Positions 46,066 to 53,785 of a DNA stretch of 64,000 bases are shown piece after piece. How positions within the stretch are numbered: the stretch's first letter is position 1; every line of letters starts with the position of its first letter. Origin of the DNA: Oscillospiraceae bacterium. Lineage in GTDB: Bacteria; Bacillota; Clostridia; Oscillospirales; Oscillospiraceae. The position numbers were made by a program, and so were the translations under genes. The stretch is taken from NCBI GenBank assembly GCA_021202845.1, contig JAJQCF010000031.1, forward strand, positions 179,549-243,548, written 5' to 3'. Below the pieces are notes generated by a model that ran no database searches, was not told where the DNA came from, and saw only the letters and a list, made by a program, of their open reading frames with translations.

Positions 46066-48075
46066 TTAGTCCCAGCCGTAGGTGTAGCTGCTGCTGCCGT
46101 ATACCTCGCCCACGGTGTGGAGCGGAACGCCGTGCTCGGTCAGCCACGCCACGGTGCGCTCAGCGTCGAGGGTGACGTTCACATAGCAGCTGTCGTAGCC
46201 GTAGCTGCCCGGGGAGACCTCGTCGTATGCGTTAATGGAGATTGACGCGCTGCACACGGTGGCTTCATACTCGTCGTCCTCAATAATCCACAGTCTGCCG
46301 AGCGTGTTGTCGGCGATGTCGGGGACAATGCAGGTGTTGAAAAGCTCAGCCAGCTCCTCGGTCGTAAAGTAGAGGTCAACCCTATAGAACATAGAGCTGT
46401 TGTCGACGTCAAAGGTGACGTAAGGCTCTATATAGTTGTTGTTTTCATCGTACATATACTTTTTCACGCCTTCCAGCTCGTCAGCCGTCACGCTGACATA
46501 GACGCTGCCGTAGTTTATCGTCCGCTCCGTGAACGCAAAGTCAAACTCCGCGCGCTGGGCTATGGCCTCGGGAGAGTTCATAATTTCCTGAAGCAGCCGC
46601 GCGTTGGCCTGCGTGCTCTCATCGCTTGTGAGATACGGCACGTTGTAACTGCGGTTTATTGTGCCGCCGCTTTTCAGCTTGTAGCTTATATCAAAATTGC
46701 AGTACCACCAGTCGTCCGAGGCATCGGCGTATATTTCCCAGAAGTGATTCGCCAGCTCCTTGTCCTCCAGCGCGGCGGCGTGCAGGGCTGTGGCGGAATT
46801 TATGATGTCGGGGTCGTCGAATGTAAAGTAGTAGCCGCTGTAGCTGACGGTGACAGTCTCCACCTTGTCCGCGTCGGGTATGCGGCTTTCTATGCCGAAA
46901 AAGTCGAAGCCGAAGGCGCAGACGAGTGCGATTATGATGACGGCGGACGCGCCGTAGCCGCGCCAAGCGCCCTTGAACACGCGGAAGCTCTTGGCCATGA
47001 GCATTGCCGAGCCGAAGAAGCCGACGAAAGCGCCCACCAAAGCGAAGATTATAATGCCCGCCAGCATGGAAGCCGTCACGTCGCTGCTGTAGCTGTAGAA
47101 AAGCTCGGTGGCGAACAGCGCCAAAATGAGCGCGCAGCCGAAGGTCATGCAGTATTTAAGAATGGGGCGAAGAATTTTCATGGACACTATGTCCGTCGCG
47201 CACTCCATGCTGCGCCTTTTATAGAGCAGCGCGGCGGCGGCGAAAAATGCCAGACCGACAACGGCGTAGATAACCGCCACGCGGAAGCCATAGAGACTGT
47301 AAACCCCGTAAGTGCTGTAGGCAGCATCGGTATTTATGGCGCTGGCGGCTGTGCTGTAATCTACAGTGTGGGAAACTACGGTGTAGGAGATGTTATCTGT
47401 CATGTTGAAAAGCGGCGTGAGCCACTCCACAGCCGAGGGAACGTTGCCCAAAACGAAGCCGTAGATAAGCTCTGCACCCATGCAGACGCAGCAGTAGTAG
47501 ACACACAGCGCGGTGAACTGGAGCACGATGTAGGCAAAGGCCATTGCCACGGCGTTGCCCGTGAGCTGGGCGCAGAACACCGCGAAGCCGTAGAAAAACA
47601 CGAACGTCAGCGACAAAAGGCCGAACAGCTGCATTGCAGCCGCCGCGTCCGCCGCGCCGTAGGCGGCGCTGACCGCCAGCATAATGAGCGAGACGACGAG
47701 GTTGACCAAAACCATCATCACCAGACCCGCCGAGGTGAGCGAGACGAACATCGCTCTGCGGTTCACCGGCAGCGAGGCGTAGCCGGAGGTGGAGCGGGCG
47801 TTGAACATGAAGCTCCAGACCAAAACTGCGGTCGCAAGCGCCGCAAACATACTGACAACGCCGGCAATAGTAGTGTAGTTAATAAGCTCGTTATGCACTC
47901 TGGCGGCGTACTCCGCGGCGGTCAGCTGGTAATACTGCCAGTTGTCCAACTGCGTGGCGAAGGGCACAATGCCAATCAGCACCCACGCAAGGAAGTAGCA
48001 GACCCAGAGCGGCCAGAAGCGGCAGATAGTCTTTATAAATATTGTACGGTTAAAGAATGATGTTTTTGACTTCAT
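46066..48075 (-). CDS. ABC transporter permease, large ABC-2-like
   Basis: The 669-residue protein has about seven membrane segments in the N-terminal 400 residues, starting with FWPLWVCYFLAWVLIGIVPF and including a SGYASLPVNRRAMFVS cytoplasmic loop typical of YtrC/bacitracin-type permeases. A long C-terminal extracytoplasmic domain (about 430-669) is Tyr/Asp-rich. The substrate is unknown; with a YtrA-type regulator, a role in cell-envelope stress or lipid-II-directed antibiotics is plausible. ATG 48075 has GGGAGG and overlaps the ATPase gene by 26 bases. Confidence 0.8.
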   Translation of the reverse strand: MKSKTSFFNRTIFIKTICRFWPLWVCYFLAWVLIGIVPFATQLDNWQYYQLTAAEYAARVHNELINYTTIAGVVSMFAALATAVLVWSFMFNARSTSGYASLPVNRRAMFVSLTSAGLVMMVLVNLVVSLIMLAVSAAYGAADAAAAMQLFGLLSLTFVFFYGFAVFCAQLTGNAVAMAFAYIVLQFTALCVYYCCVCMGAELIYGFVLGNVPSAVEWLTPLFNMTDNISYTVVSHTVDYSTAASAINTDAAYSTYGVYSLYGFRVAVIYAVVGLAFFAAAALLYKRRSMECATDIVSMKILRPILKYCMTFGCALILALFATELFYSYSSDVTASMLAGIIIFALVGAFVGFFGSAMLMAKSFRVFKGAWRGYGASAVIIIALVCAFGFDFFGIESRIPDADKVETVTVSYSGYYFTFDDPDIINSATALHAAALEDKELANHFWEIYADASDDWWYCNFDISYKLKSGGTINRSYNVPYLTSDESTQANARLLQEIMNSPEAIAQRAEFDFAFTERTINYGSVYVSVTADELEGVKKYMYDENNNYIEPYVTFDVDNSSMFYRVDLYFTTEELAELFNTCIVPDIADNTLGRLWIIEDDEYEATVCSASISINAYDEVSPGSYGYDSCYVNVTLDAERTVAWLTEHGVPLHTVGEVYGSSSYTYGWD

Positions 48076-48943
48076 AGTCCGCACCTCCCAGCTCGTAAAT
48101 AAAAATTTCCTCCAATGTAAGCGGCAGAATGTCCAAGAACAGCGGCTGCGCGGCGGCAAGGCGGTTCTCCACCTCGGCGGCGTCCCCGCGGATTATTACG
48201 GTGTGCAGCCTGCCGGTAGAGCTGTCGTTGACAACGTCCAGACCCTGCGGCAGCGCGGCGCCGTCCGGCAGCGCGACCTGCACCTTGACAATGTTGTCCT
48301 GCAGCTCCGCCAGCGAGCGCTCCAGCAGCATTTTGCCGTGGTCGAGTATGCCCACGTGGTCGCAGACGTCCTCCAACTCCCGCAGGTTGTGGCTGGACAC
48401 CAGAACCGTGGTGCCGTGCTCGGCGACGTCGGACATGATTATGCTCCAAATCTGGCGGCGCATGACGGGGTCAAGGCCGTCCACAGGCTCGTCCAGCACC
48501 AGCACGTCGGCCTGAAAGCACATACTCAGCCAGAACGCGGCCTGCTTCTGCATACCCTTGCTCATGCGGCGAATGGGCTTTTTCTCGTCCAGCTCGAATA
48601 CCTCGCGCAGCTTTTCGTAGCGCTCGGCGCTGAACTTGGGATAAATGCCGCGGTAGAAGCGCATCATGTCCCTGACGCCCGACTGGGTGAAGTAAAATAT
48701 ATCGTCCGGTATGTAGGCAATGCGCGACTTGACAGCGTCGTTTTCGTAAACCGGCTCGCCGCACACCAGCACCTCGCCGCTGTCCTGACGGTAAACGCCG
48801 GTGATGTGGCGGATTATTGTGCTCTTGCCGCTGCCGTTTGGCCCCACAAGGCCGTAAATGCCGCCCGCGGGCGCGGTGAGCGTCAATTCGTCCAGAGCCT
48901 TGAAGCTGTCAAAGGTTTTGGTGACGGAACGGACTTCAATCAT
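48050..48943 (-). CDS. ABC transporter ATP-binding protein (YtrB-like)
   Basis: The 297-residue ATPase has Walker A GPNGSGKSTI near 36-45, a signature region with RMSKGMQKQAAF in place of LSGGQ, Walker B VLVLDEPVDGLDP, and a C-terminal extension. The MSKGMQK signature is common in this exporter class. ATG 48943 (GGAG 10 bases upstream) is preferred to GTG 48952. It overlaps gntR by 8 bases. Confidence 0.88.
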   Translation of the reverse strand: MIEVRSVTKTFDSFKALDELTLTAPAGGIYGLVGPNGSGKSTIIRHITGVYRQDSGEVLVCGEPVYENDAVKSRIAYIPDDIFYFTQSGVRDMMRFYRGIYPKFSAERYEKLREVFELDEKKPIRRMSKGMQKQAAFWLSMCFQADVLVLDEPVDGLDPVMRRQIWSIIMSDVAEHGTTVLVSSHNLRELEDVCDHVGILDHGKMLLERSLAELQDNIVKVQVALPDGAALPQGLDVVNDSSTGRLHTVIIRGDAAEVENRLAAAQPLFLDILPLTLEEIFIYELGGADYEVKNIIL

Positions 48944-49301
48944 GCTTTTCACTCTCCTTGATTCTCTTGATGAGCTGCTCGCGGCTGACGTTCAAAAAGT
49001 CCAGCTCGGCAACTATGGTGTCGAAGCGCTCCAAAAGCTCGTCGCGGCGGGCGGTGTCGATTTCGTAATTCTCCTCCACGAACGAGCCGCGCCCGGCCAT
49101 GGAGTAAATCCAGCCCTCCTGCTCCAGCTCGCGGTAGGCGCGCTGAATGGTGTTGGGGTTGATGGCAAGCTGTCCCGCAAGCTCGCGCACGGAGGGCAGA
49201 CGCTCGTCCGGCTTGAGCGCGCCGCTGACAATCTGCCGCCGAATACTGCCCTTTATCTGCTCATAGATGGGCCGCGCGTCGCGGTGGTTTAGGCTTATCA
49301 T
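48936..49301 (-). CDS. GntR family regulator, YtrA subfamily
   Basis: The 121-residue protein has a GntR winged helix (10-75, PIYEQIKGSIRRQIVSGALK, LPSVRELAGQLAINPNTIQR) and a short C-terminal helical part for dimerisation, the size of the YtrA subfamily. YtrA regulators repress their own ABC operon until a cell-wall-active compound appears. ATG 49301 has GAGGTG. It is the first gene of the operon. Confidence 0.9.
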   Translation of the reverse strand: MISLNHRDARPIYEQIKGSIRRQIVSGALKPDERLPSVRELAGQLAINPNTIQRAYRELEQEGWIYSMAGRGSFVEENYEIDTARRDELLERFDTIVAELDFLNVSREQLIKRIKESEKHD

Positions 49302-49350
49302 ACTGCTTTCACCTCACATAAAATTCTGCTGCAGCAGGTTCCGTTCTAAC

Positions 49351-49403
49351 TGTATTATTCGTCATAGCACACTGATAATACACGATATTTGCCCGTCTGT
49401 CAA
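49351..49403 (-). promoter_or_regulatory. Promoter and operator of the GntR-ABC operon
   Basis: On the minus strand, consensus TTGACA (49398-49403) and TATTAT (49375-49380) are 17 bases apart. A perfect inverted repeat TGTATTAT (49351-49358) / ATAATACA (49375-49382) covers the -10 and start-site region, a natural place for GntR repression. Confidence 0.75.
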
Positions 49404-49448
49404 GTGCTTTTAAAAATTTTTCACGCCCAAAGCGCCCGTATTTTAAAT

Positions 49449-49477
49449 TTGACAAACGGCGGCAATGTTAATATAAT
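49449..49477 (+). promoter_or_regulatory. Consensus promoter of tyrS
   Basis: Exact TTGACA (49449-49454) and TATAAT (49472-49477) lie with a 17-base spacer. The leader to the ATG at 49543 is only about 60 bases with a short GCCGCC/GGCGGC hairpin, too short for a T-box. Confidence 0.85.
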
Positions 49478-49542
49478 ACCAATGTATGCCGCCATTTTCG
49501 GCGGCGCGCCGATTACTTACAAACAAAGGAAGATTAAACGAC

Positions 49543-50766
49543 ATGGGTATATATGAAGAGCTGCAAGCCAGAGGGCTTATTGCGCAGGTTACGGACGAGA
49601 GCGAAATACGCGAGCTTATTAACAACGGCCGCGCCACGTTCTATATCGGCTTCGACTGCACCGCGGACAGCCTCACCGCTGGACATTTCATGGCGCTCAC
49701 GCTTATGAAGCGGCTCCAGCAGGCCGGAAACCGCCCCATTGCTCTCATTGGCGGCGGCACGACCATGATTGGCGACCCCTCCGGCCGCACGGATATGCGC
49801 AAGATGCTCACCAAGGAGGACATAGACCACAACGCCGCCTGCTTCAAGCGCCAGATGGAGCGCTTCATAGACTTCGGCGAGGGCAAGGCCATGATGCTCA
49901 ACAACGCCGACTGGCTGCTGAACCTGAACTACGTGGAGCTGCTGCGCGAGGTCGGCGCGTGCTTTTCCGTCAACAATATGCTGCGCGCGGAGTGCTACAA
50001 GCAGCGCATGGAAAAGGGTCTCAGCTTCCTTGAGTTCAACTACATGATAATGCAGTCCTACGACTTTTACCATATGTTCCAGCACTACGGATGCAATATG
50101 CAGTTCGGCGGCAACGACCAGTGGAGCAATATGCTCGGCGGCACGGAGCTGATACGCCGCAAGCTGGAAAAGGACGCCTACGCCATGACGATTACGCTGC
50201 TCACCGACTCGCAGGGCAAAAAAATGGGCAAGACCGCCGGCAACGCCGTCTGGCTCGACCCCAACAAGACCAGCCCCTACGACTTCTACCAGTACTGGCG
50301 CAACGTGGACGACGCGGACGTTATGAAGTGCATACGTATGCTGACCTTCCTGCCCTTGGAGCAGATTGACGAGATGGACAGCTGGAGCGGCAGCGCTCTC
50401 AACCGCGCCAAGGAGATTCTTGCGTGGGAGCTGACAAAAATGGTTCACGGCGAGGACGAGGCCAACCGCGCGCAGAACGCGGCCAAGGCGCTCTTCAGCG
50501 GCGGCGGCGACGGCGCGGCGGTGCCCACAACGGAGCTGACTGCCGACGACTTCACCGACGGCGCGGTAGACATAATAACCCTGCTCGTAAAAACCGGCCT
50601 CTGCCAAAGCCGCGGCGACGCCCGCCGCAACATCCAGCAGGGCGGCGTAACGGTGAACGACGCCAAGGTTACAGACATAAACGCCGCCTACACCCTCGCC
50701 CAAGCCACTGAAGGCCTAACCCTCCGCCGCGGCAAAAAGAGCTATAATAAGGTTGTAGTGAAGTGA
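49543..50766 (+). CDS. tyrS: Tyrosyl-tRNA synthetase
   Basis: The 407-residue class I synthetase has YIGFDCTADSLTAGHFM near 33-50 (HIGH-like), the tyrosine-binding NYMIMQSYDFYHMF and QFGGNDQW blocks, KKMGKTAGNA near 227 as the KMSKS-type loop, and a C-terminal S4 domain (about 345-405). It charges tRNA-Tyr. ATG 49543 follows AAAGGAAG. Unlike many Firmicutes tyrS genes it has no T-box leader. Confidence 0.96.
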   Translation: MGIYEELQARGLIAQVTDESEIRELINNGRATFYIGFDCTADSLTAGHFMALTLMKRLQQAGNRPIALIGGGTTMIGDPSGRTDMRKMLTKEDIDHNAACFKRQMERFIDFGEGKAMMLNNADWLLNLNYVELLREVGACFSVNNMLRAECYKQRMEKGLSFLEFNYMIMQSYDFYHMFQHYGCNMQFGGNDQWSNMLGGTELIRRKLEKDAYAMTITLLTDSQGKKMGKTAGNAVWLDPNKTSPYDFYQYWRNVDDADVMKCIRMLTFLPLEQIDEMDSWSGSALNRAKEILAWELTKMVHGEDEANRAQNAAKALFSGGGDGAAVPTTELTADDFTDGAVDIITLLVKTGLCQSRGDARRNIQQGGVTVNDAKVTDINAAYTLAQATEGLTLRRGKKSYNKVVVK

Positions 50767-50801
50767 ACGAAAAAATGAATAATAAAGAGGAGACTGTAAA
50801 T

Positions 50802-51344
50802 ATGGATAGCGAAAACACGGCGGAGGTCAAAATTTCCGAGCTGCTGGGCGAGGCACTGGATGAATTGGAGCCGCCGGAGATTTACAACCGCTTTATGAAG
50901 CACCTTGTAGCGGAGGGAGCGGACGAGGACGCGCTGGCGCAGTTCTGCTTGGATATGGCGCAGCTGAGCAACCAGCTCATCGCCGAGCGCTGCCTGACGG
51001 GAGCATACAAGATTACGCGCGTGCTGGCTGAGTACTGGCAGTACTCCGAGAGCCAGAACCTGCTGGGCGTCATGTTCAGCTGCGGCGCAGGCGTGGAGCA
51101 GGACGACGCCGTGGCCATGTACTGGTTCAACAAGGCCGCCGACCAAGGCCACGAGGCCGCTAAGGTGGACTGCGAGGGCATCTACAACGCCTACAAGCAG
51201 AACCTCTCGCACGACGACTTTGACGACGTGCTGCACGCCGTTGTCACCATGTGCGAAAACGGCAGCGTATATATCCCCCTTGACCCCGCCAAGGCCGAGT
51301 ACTGGCTGGACAGGCAGACGGCGGAGAACCGCGAAGCGGAATAA
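50802..51344 (+). CDS. Sel1/TPR-like repeat protein
   Basis: The 180-residue, acidic, all-helical protein has one clear Sel1 repeat (NLLGVMFSCGAGVEQDDAVA, then FNKAADQGHEAAK) and a second partial one near the end (IPLDPAKAEYWLDRQ). Such repeats bind proteins. ATG 50802 is chosen because GAGGAG lies 9 bases upstream; earlier starts at 50763 (GTG) and 50775 lack one. It follows tyrS closely and ends at a terminator. Function unknown. Confidence 0.7.
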   Translation: MDSENTAEVKISELLGEALDELEPPEIYNRFMKHLVAEGADEDALAQFCLDMAQLSNQLIAERCLTGAYKITRVLAEYWQYSESQNLLGVMFSCGAGVEQDDAVAMYWFNKAADQGHEAAKVDCEGIYNAYKQNLSHDDFDDVLHAVVTMCENGSVYIPLDPAKAEYWLDRQTAENREAE

Positions 51345-51351
51345 CGCAAGA

Positions 51352-51385
51352 AAAAATGAGAGCCGTGCTGTGCGGTTCTCATTTT
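51352..51385. terminator. Bidirectional terminator
   Basis: AAAAATGAGA pairs with TCTCATTTTT with an inner CG/CG match, between the Sel1 gene and the convergent tspO gene. Confidence 0.88.
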
Positions 51386-51407
51386 TGTTATTTTGCTGTT
51401 TTGCGGC

Positions 51408-51884
51408 CTACCCGTTCAGCAGGTACACGGCGAGGTTGAGGTATCCCGCGAACACGAGCCATACGGCGTAGGGCAGCTGCAGCCGCGCCGCGCACTTGGA
51501 TTGGGCGCGAAAGAGGCTAATCATCAGCAGCACGAGCGCCAATAGGAACAACAGCCAGAAAAAAGCCAGCAGCCGCGCGCCGAGGCGAAAGAAAAATATG
51601 CTCCACAGGAAGTTGACGGCCAGCTGCACCGCGTACACCGTGAGCGCGCTCCCCCGCTCGTCGCCGCCGCTGCGCCAGACGAGCGCGGCAGAGATGCCCA
51701 TGAGTATGAACAGCGCCGTCCACACAACTGAAAATACCCAGCTCGGCGGCATCAGCGGCGGTTTAATCAGTGCGTCGAACTCCCGCATGGAGTCGTAAAC
51801 CGCGAACGCCGACACCCCGCCGACGGCCAGCGCGATAATTATATTGACGATGAACGCCCTGTGCTTTGTCCAAAAAGAAGCCAT
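51408..51884 (-). CDS. tspO: TspO/MBR family membrane protein
   Basis: The 158-residue protein has five membrane helices and the family motifs IKPPLMPPSWVFSVVWTALFILMG (split by the Trp-rich second helix), AVNFLWSIFFF and a C-terminal WLVFAGYLNLAVYLLNG. TspO binds porphyrins and is linked to stress responses. ATG 51884 has GAGGG upstream; the frame extends 13 codons further. Confidence 0.9.
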   Translation of the reverse strand: MASFWTKHRAFIVNIIIALAVGGVSAFAVYDSMREFDALIKPPLMPPSWVFSVVWTALFILMGISAALVWRSGGDERGSALTVYAVQLAVNFLWSIFFFRLGARLLAFFWLLFLLALVLLMISLFRAQSKCAARLQLPYAVWLVFAGYLNLAVYLLNG

Positions 51885-52048
51885 GTCCCCGCCCTCGTTT
51901 CTCGTTTTTTTAATTCTATGCACGGGGACAGCCTTTTATTCCGCGCTCTAAACCGCTCCGCGGCGGCGCGCTCGGCAGTCAATTCTATAAAAATTATAAA
52001 AATTTGCGCTTTTGGCTCTGTTATTCGCAACATTTTGCTTAGAATCAC

Positions 52049-52077
52049 TTGACATTTTCTAAATATGTCTATATAAT
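52049..52077 (+). promoter_or_regulatory. Consensus promoter of the sigma factor gene
   Basis: Exact TTGACA (52049-52054) and TATAAT (52072-52077) lie with a 17-base spacer. The start site would be near 52084, so the leader is only about 20 bases. Confidence 0.88.
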
Positions 52078-52105
52078 AGTCATAAATTAAGGAGTATTTT
52101 TCGTT

Positions 52106-52711
52106 GTGCAGTTGACTACGCTGACAGACAACGAGCTGCAGGCTCTTGCGGCTTCGGGTAATACGGATGCGGAAAACGAGCTGGCCATTCGCTACAGCCG
52201 TTTGGTGAGGGCGTGCGCCAGACCGTACTTCCTTGCCGGAGGCGACAGCGAGGACTTAACGCAGGAAGGTATGCTGGGTCTGCTCACGGCAATACGCCGC
52301 TTTGACCCCGAGGCTAACGACTCGTTCCGCTCTTTTGCAATGGTTTGCATACGCAGCCGTATACTAAGCGCAGTCAGAAACGCAGCCCGCTTGAAACATA
52401 TGCCCCTTAACAACGGAGTTTCGCTTGACGACATCCTCTCATCAGAACTTGACAACGCCTCAGCTTCGCAGTTGCAAACCAGAACGCCGGAGGAACTTAT
52501 TCTGGCAAGAGAAAGCGCAAACGATTTTCTTGCGGCCTATTCACGGTACCTGTCACCGATGGAAAAGAAAACCCTGTCTTTATATTTAGACGGTATGTCA
52601 TATGCGGAAATTTCACAAAGACTCGGATGCTCACTGAAATCGGTGGACAACGCTGTGCAGCGCATCAGGCGCAAATTGGCACAAAAACTTCAAAATGGCG
52701 ACAACAGCTGA
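52106..52711 (+). CDS. sigH: SigH (Spo0H)-like RNA polymerase sigma factor
   Basis: The 201-residue sigma-70 family protein has region 2 (about 20-90: RYSRLVRACARPYFLAGGDS, EDLTQEGMLGLLTAIRRFD, SFRSFAMVCIRSRILSAVR) and region 4 (about 145-198: LDGMSYAEISQRLGCSLKSV). The RxxPYFLxGGDxEDLTQEG and KHMPLNNGVSLD blocks match SigH, which starts sporulation and competence gene expression. The start is GTG 52106 with AAGGAG 11 bases upstream. Confidence 0.88.
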   Translation: MQLTTLTDNELQALAASGNTDAENELAIRYSRLVRACARPYFLAGGDSEDLTQEGMLGLLTAIRRFDPEANDSFRSFAMVCIRSRILSAVRNAARLKHMPLNNGVSLDDILSSELDNASASQLQTRTPEELILARESANDFLAAYSRYLSPMEKKTLSLYLDGMSYAEISQRLGCSLKSVDNAVQRIRRKLAQKLQNGDNS

Positions 52712-52762
52712 ATGCTGAGCGCAATACAAGCCCGCAAGGGCGAATCAAAGAGAGGAACTCAC

Positions 52763-53041
52763 ATGTACGAAGACAAGACCTTAGTATGCAAAGAATGCGG
52801 CAACGAATTTGTGTTCTCCGCCGGAGAGCAGGAATTCTACGCGGAACGCGGATTCCAGAACGAGCCCCAGCGCTGCAAAGCCTGCCGCGACGCCCGCAAG
52901 AACAGAGAGCGCGGCCCGCGCGAGTTTTTCACCGCCACCTGCGCTGCCTGCGGCGGCGAGGCAAGAGTCCCGTTCGAGCCCAAGAGCGACCGTCCCGTGT
53001 ACTGCAGCGACTGCTTTGCAAAGATGAGGGAAGCTCAATAA
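52763..53041 (+). CDS. Double zinc-ribbon protein
   Basis: The 92-residue protein has four CxxC pairs making two zinc ribbons: CKECG with CKAC (about residues 9-44) and CAACG with CSDC (about 60-86). The segment EFYAERGFQNEPQRCKACRDARK is typical of the probable zinc-ribbon family of Firmicutes. It may bind nucleic acid or act as a regulator. ATG 52763 has GAGAGG upstream. It lies 51 bases after the sigma gene, likely on the same transcript. Confidence 0.82.
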   Translation: MYEDKTLVCKECGNEFVFSAGEQEFYAERGFQNEPQRCKACRDARKNRERGPREFFTATCAACGGEARVPFEPKSDRPVYCSDCFAKMREAQ

Positions 53042-53078
53042 GGGACTGCATATACAGTCACCCGAAAATTGAGACAAA

Positions 53079-53106
53079 CGGCATCCGGATTGATAACCGG
53101 ATGCCG
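53079..53106 (+). terminator. Terminator of the sigH unit
   Basis: CGGCATCCGG pairs with CCGGATGCCG around an 8-base loop, with GCTTGCTTTTTG downstream. Confidence 0.8.
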
Positions 53107-53737
53107 CTTGCTTTTTGGCAAGCAGCAGCACGCTTATCCTCCCCCACCGTAGGCTGTTATGAAGCCGGTCAATGTGCGGCTTCTAAACTAAGCACCGATT
53201 TAAGTCGGAGCGTATAGTTTTATCCGAGTGATTTATTTACTTATAGCTATAGCTTTAGTTTTAGTTATAGTTTTAGCTTTATCTATAGTTATAGTCTTAG
53301 TTTTATTTTTATAAGGTTAGGCTTAGGTTTTCGCTCGGCGTTCTTCGTTTTTGGTAATTTATTGATTGAAAAGCGCCGCGCTTTATGTGAGCGGACGAAC
53401 GCTGTAAAATCTCCGAAGCAGGCGTAACAAGCGGCATTTTTGATTTTACGCAGGCAGAACATACTTTCCATATGTTGAGCTGTTGAAAAGTATATGATTT
53501 TTGTCAAGCGCAGCCAAGCCGCCGCGCAAAAAGATTTCAGTTTCTTTCGGTTTTCCCGCGCTTTCTGCCGAAATATTTTCATAAGCACTAATTTTCCCCT
53601 CGTTTTCTGCCGTTCGCTTTAATTTTTGCGGTCGGCTGACTTATCTGTACTTACGATTACGTGAAAACGCGCGAATTGTCAAGGGGAAGTTTGCGTTAAA
53701 TTACAAGAAAATCGACCTGTAAAATGTCGGCAAGCAG
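53107..53737. other. Gene-free AT-rich stretch beside mnmG
   Basis: About 630 bases with no convincing gene. A minus-strand frame of 99 codons at 53289-53588 has a possible GTG start with GAGGGG before it, but runs into the hexamer repeat and has no recognisable motif. The stretch contains the repeat at 53241-53312 and leads into the DnaA-box-like array. Confidence 0.6.
53241..53312. repeat. Twelve tandem hexamers, consensus YTWTAG
   Basis: From 53241 the sequence reads as twelve consecutive 6-base units: TTATAG, CTATAG, CTTTAG, TTTTAG, TTATAG, TTTTAG, CTTTAT, CTATAG, TTATAG, TCTTAG, TTTTAT, TTTTAT. Degenerate copies (GGTTAG, GCTTAG) follow. The array is about 90% A/T plus the fixed G and contains a TAG in nine of twelve units. 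Confidence 0.92.
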
Positions 53738-53779
53738 TTATCAACAGCTTTTCAACAGGTTATGCACATGTTTTCCACA
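53738..53779 (+). other. Array of four DnaA-box-like 9-mers (possible oriC element)
   Basis: TTATCAACA (53738), TTTTCAACA (53749), TTATGCACA (53760) and TTTTCCACA (53771) each differ from TTATCCACA at one or two bases, point the same way, and start exactly 11 bases apart. A weaker fifth, TTTTTAACA, starts at 53783 and touches the mnmG stop. The array sits directly 3' of mnmG (gidA), a gene next to oriC in many bacteria, with an AT-rich repeat 425 bases away. dnaA itself is not in the window. Confidence 0.65.
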
Positions 53780-53785
53780 GGGTTT

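Noticed and set aside
49404..49542. Possible T-box leader for tyrS
   Set aside because: A consensus promoter leaves only about 60 transcribed bases, and no T-box sequence or terminator/antiterminator pair is present.
53289..53588. A 99-codon minus-strand frame in the gap before mnmG, with a possible GTG start and SD-like GAGGGG
   Set aside because: It ends inside the hexamer repeat, has no recognisable motif, and its composition follows the AT-rich background.
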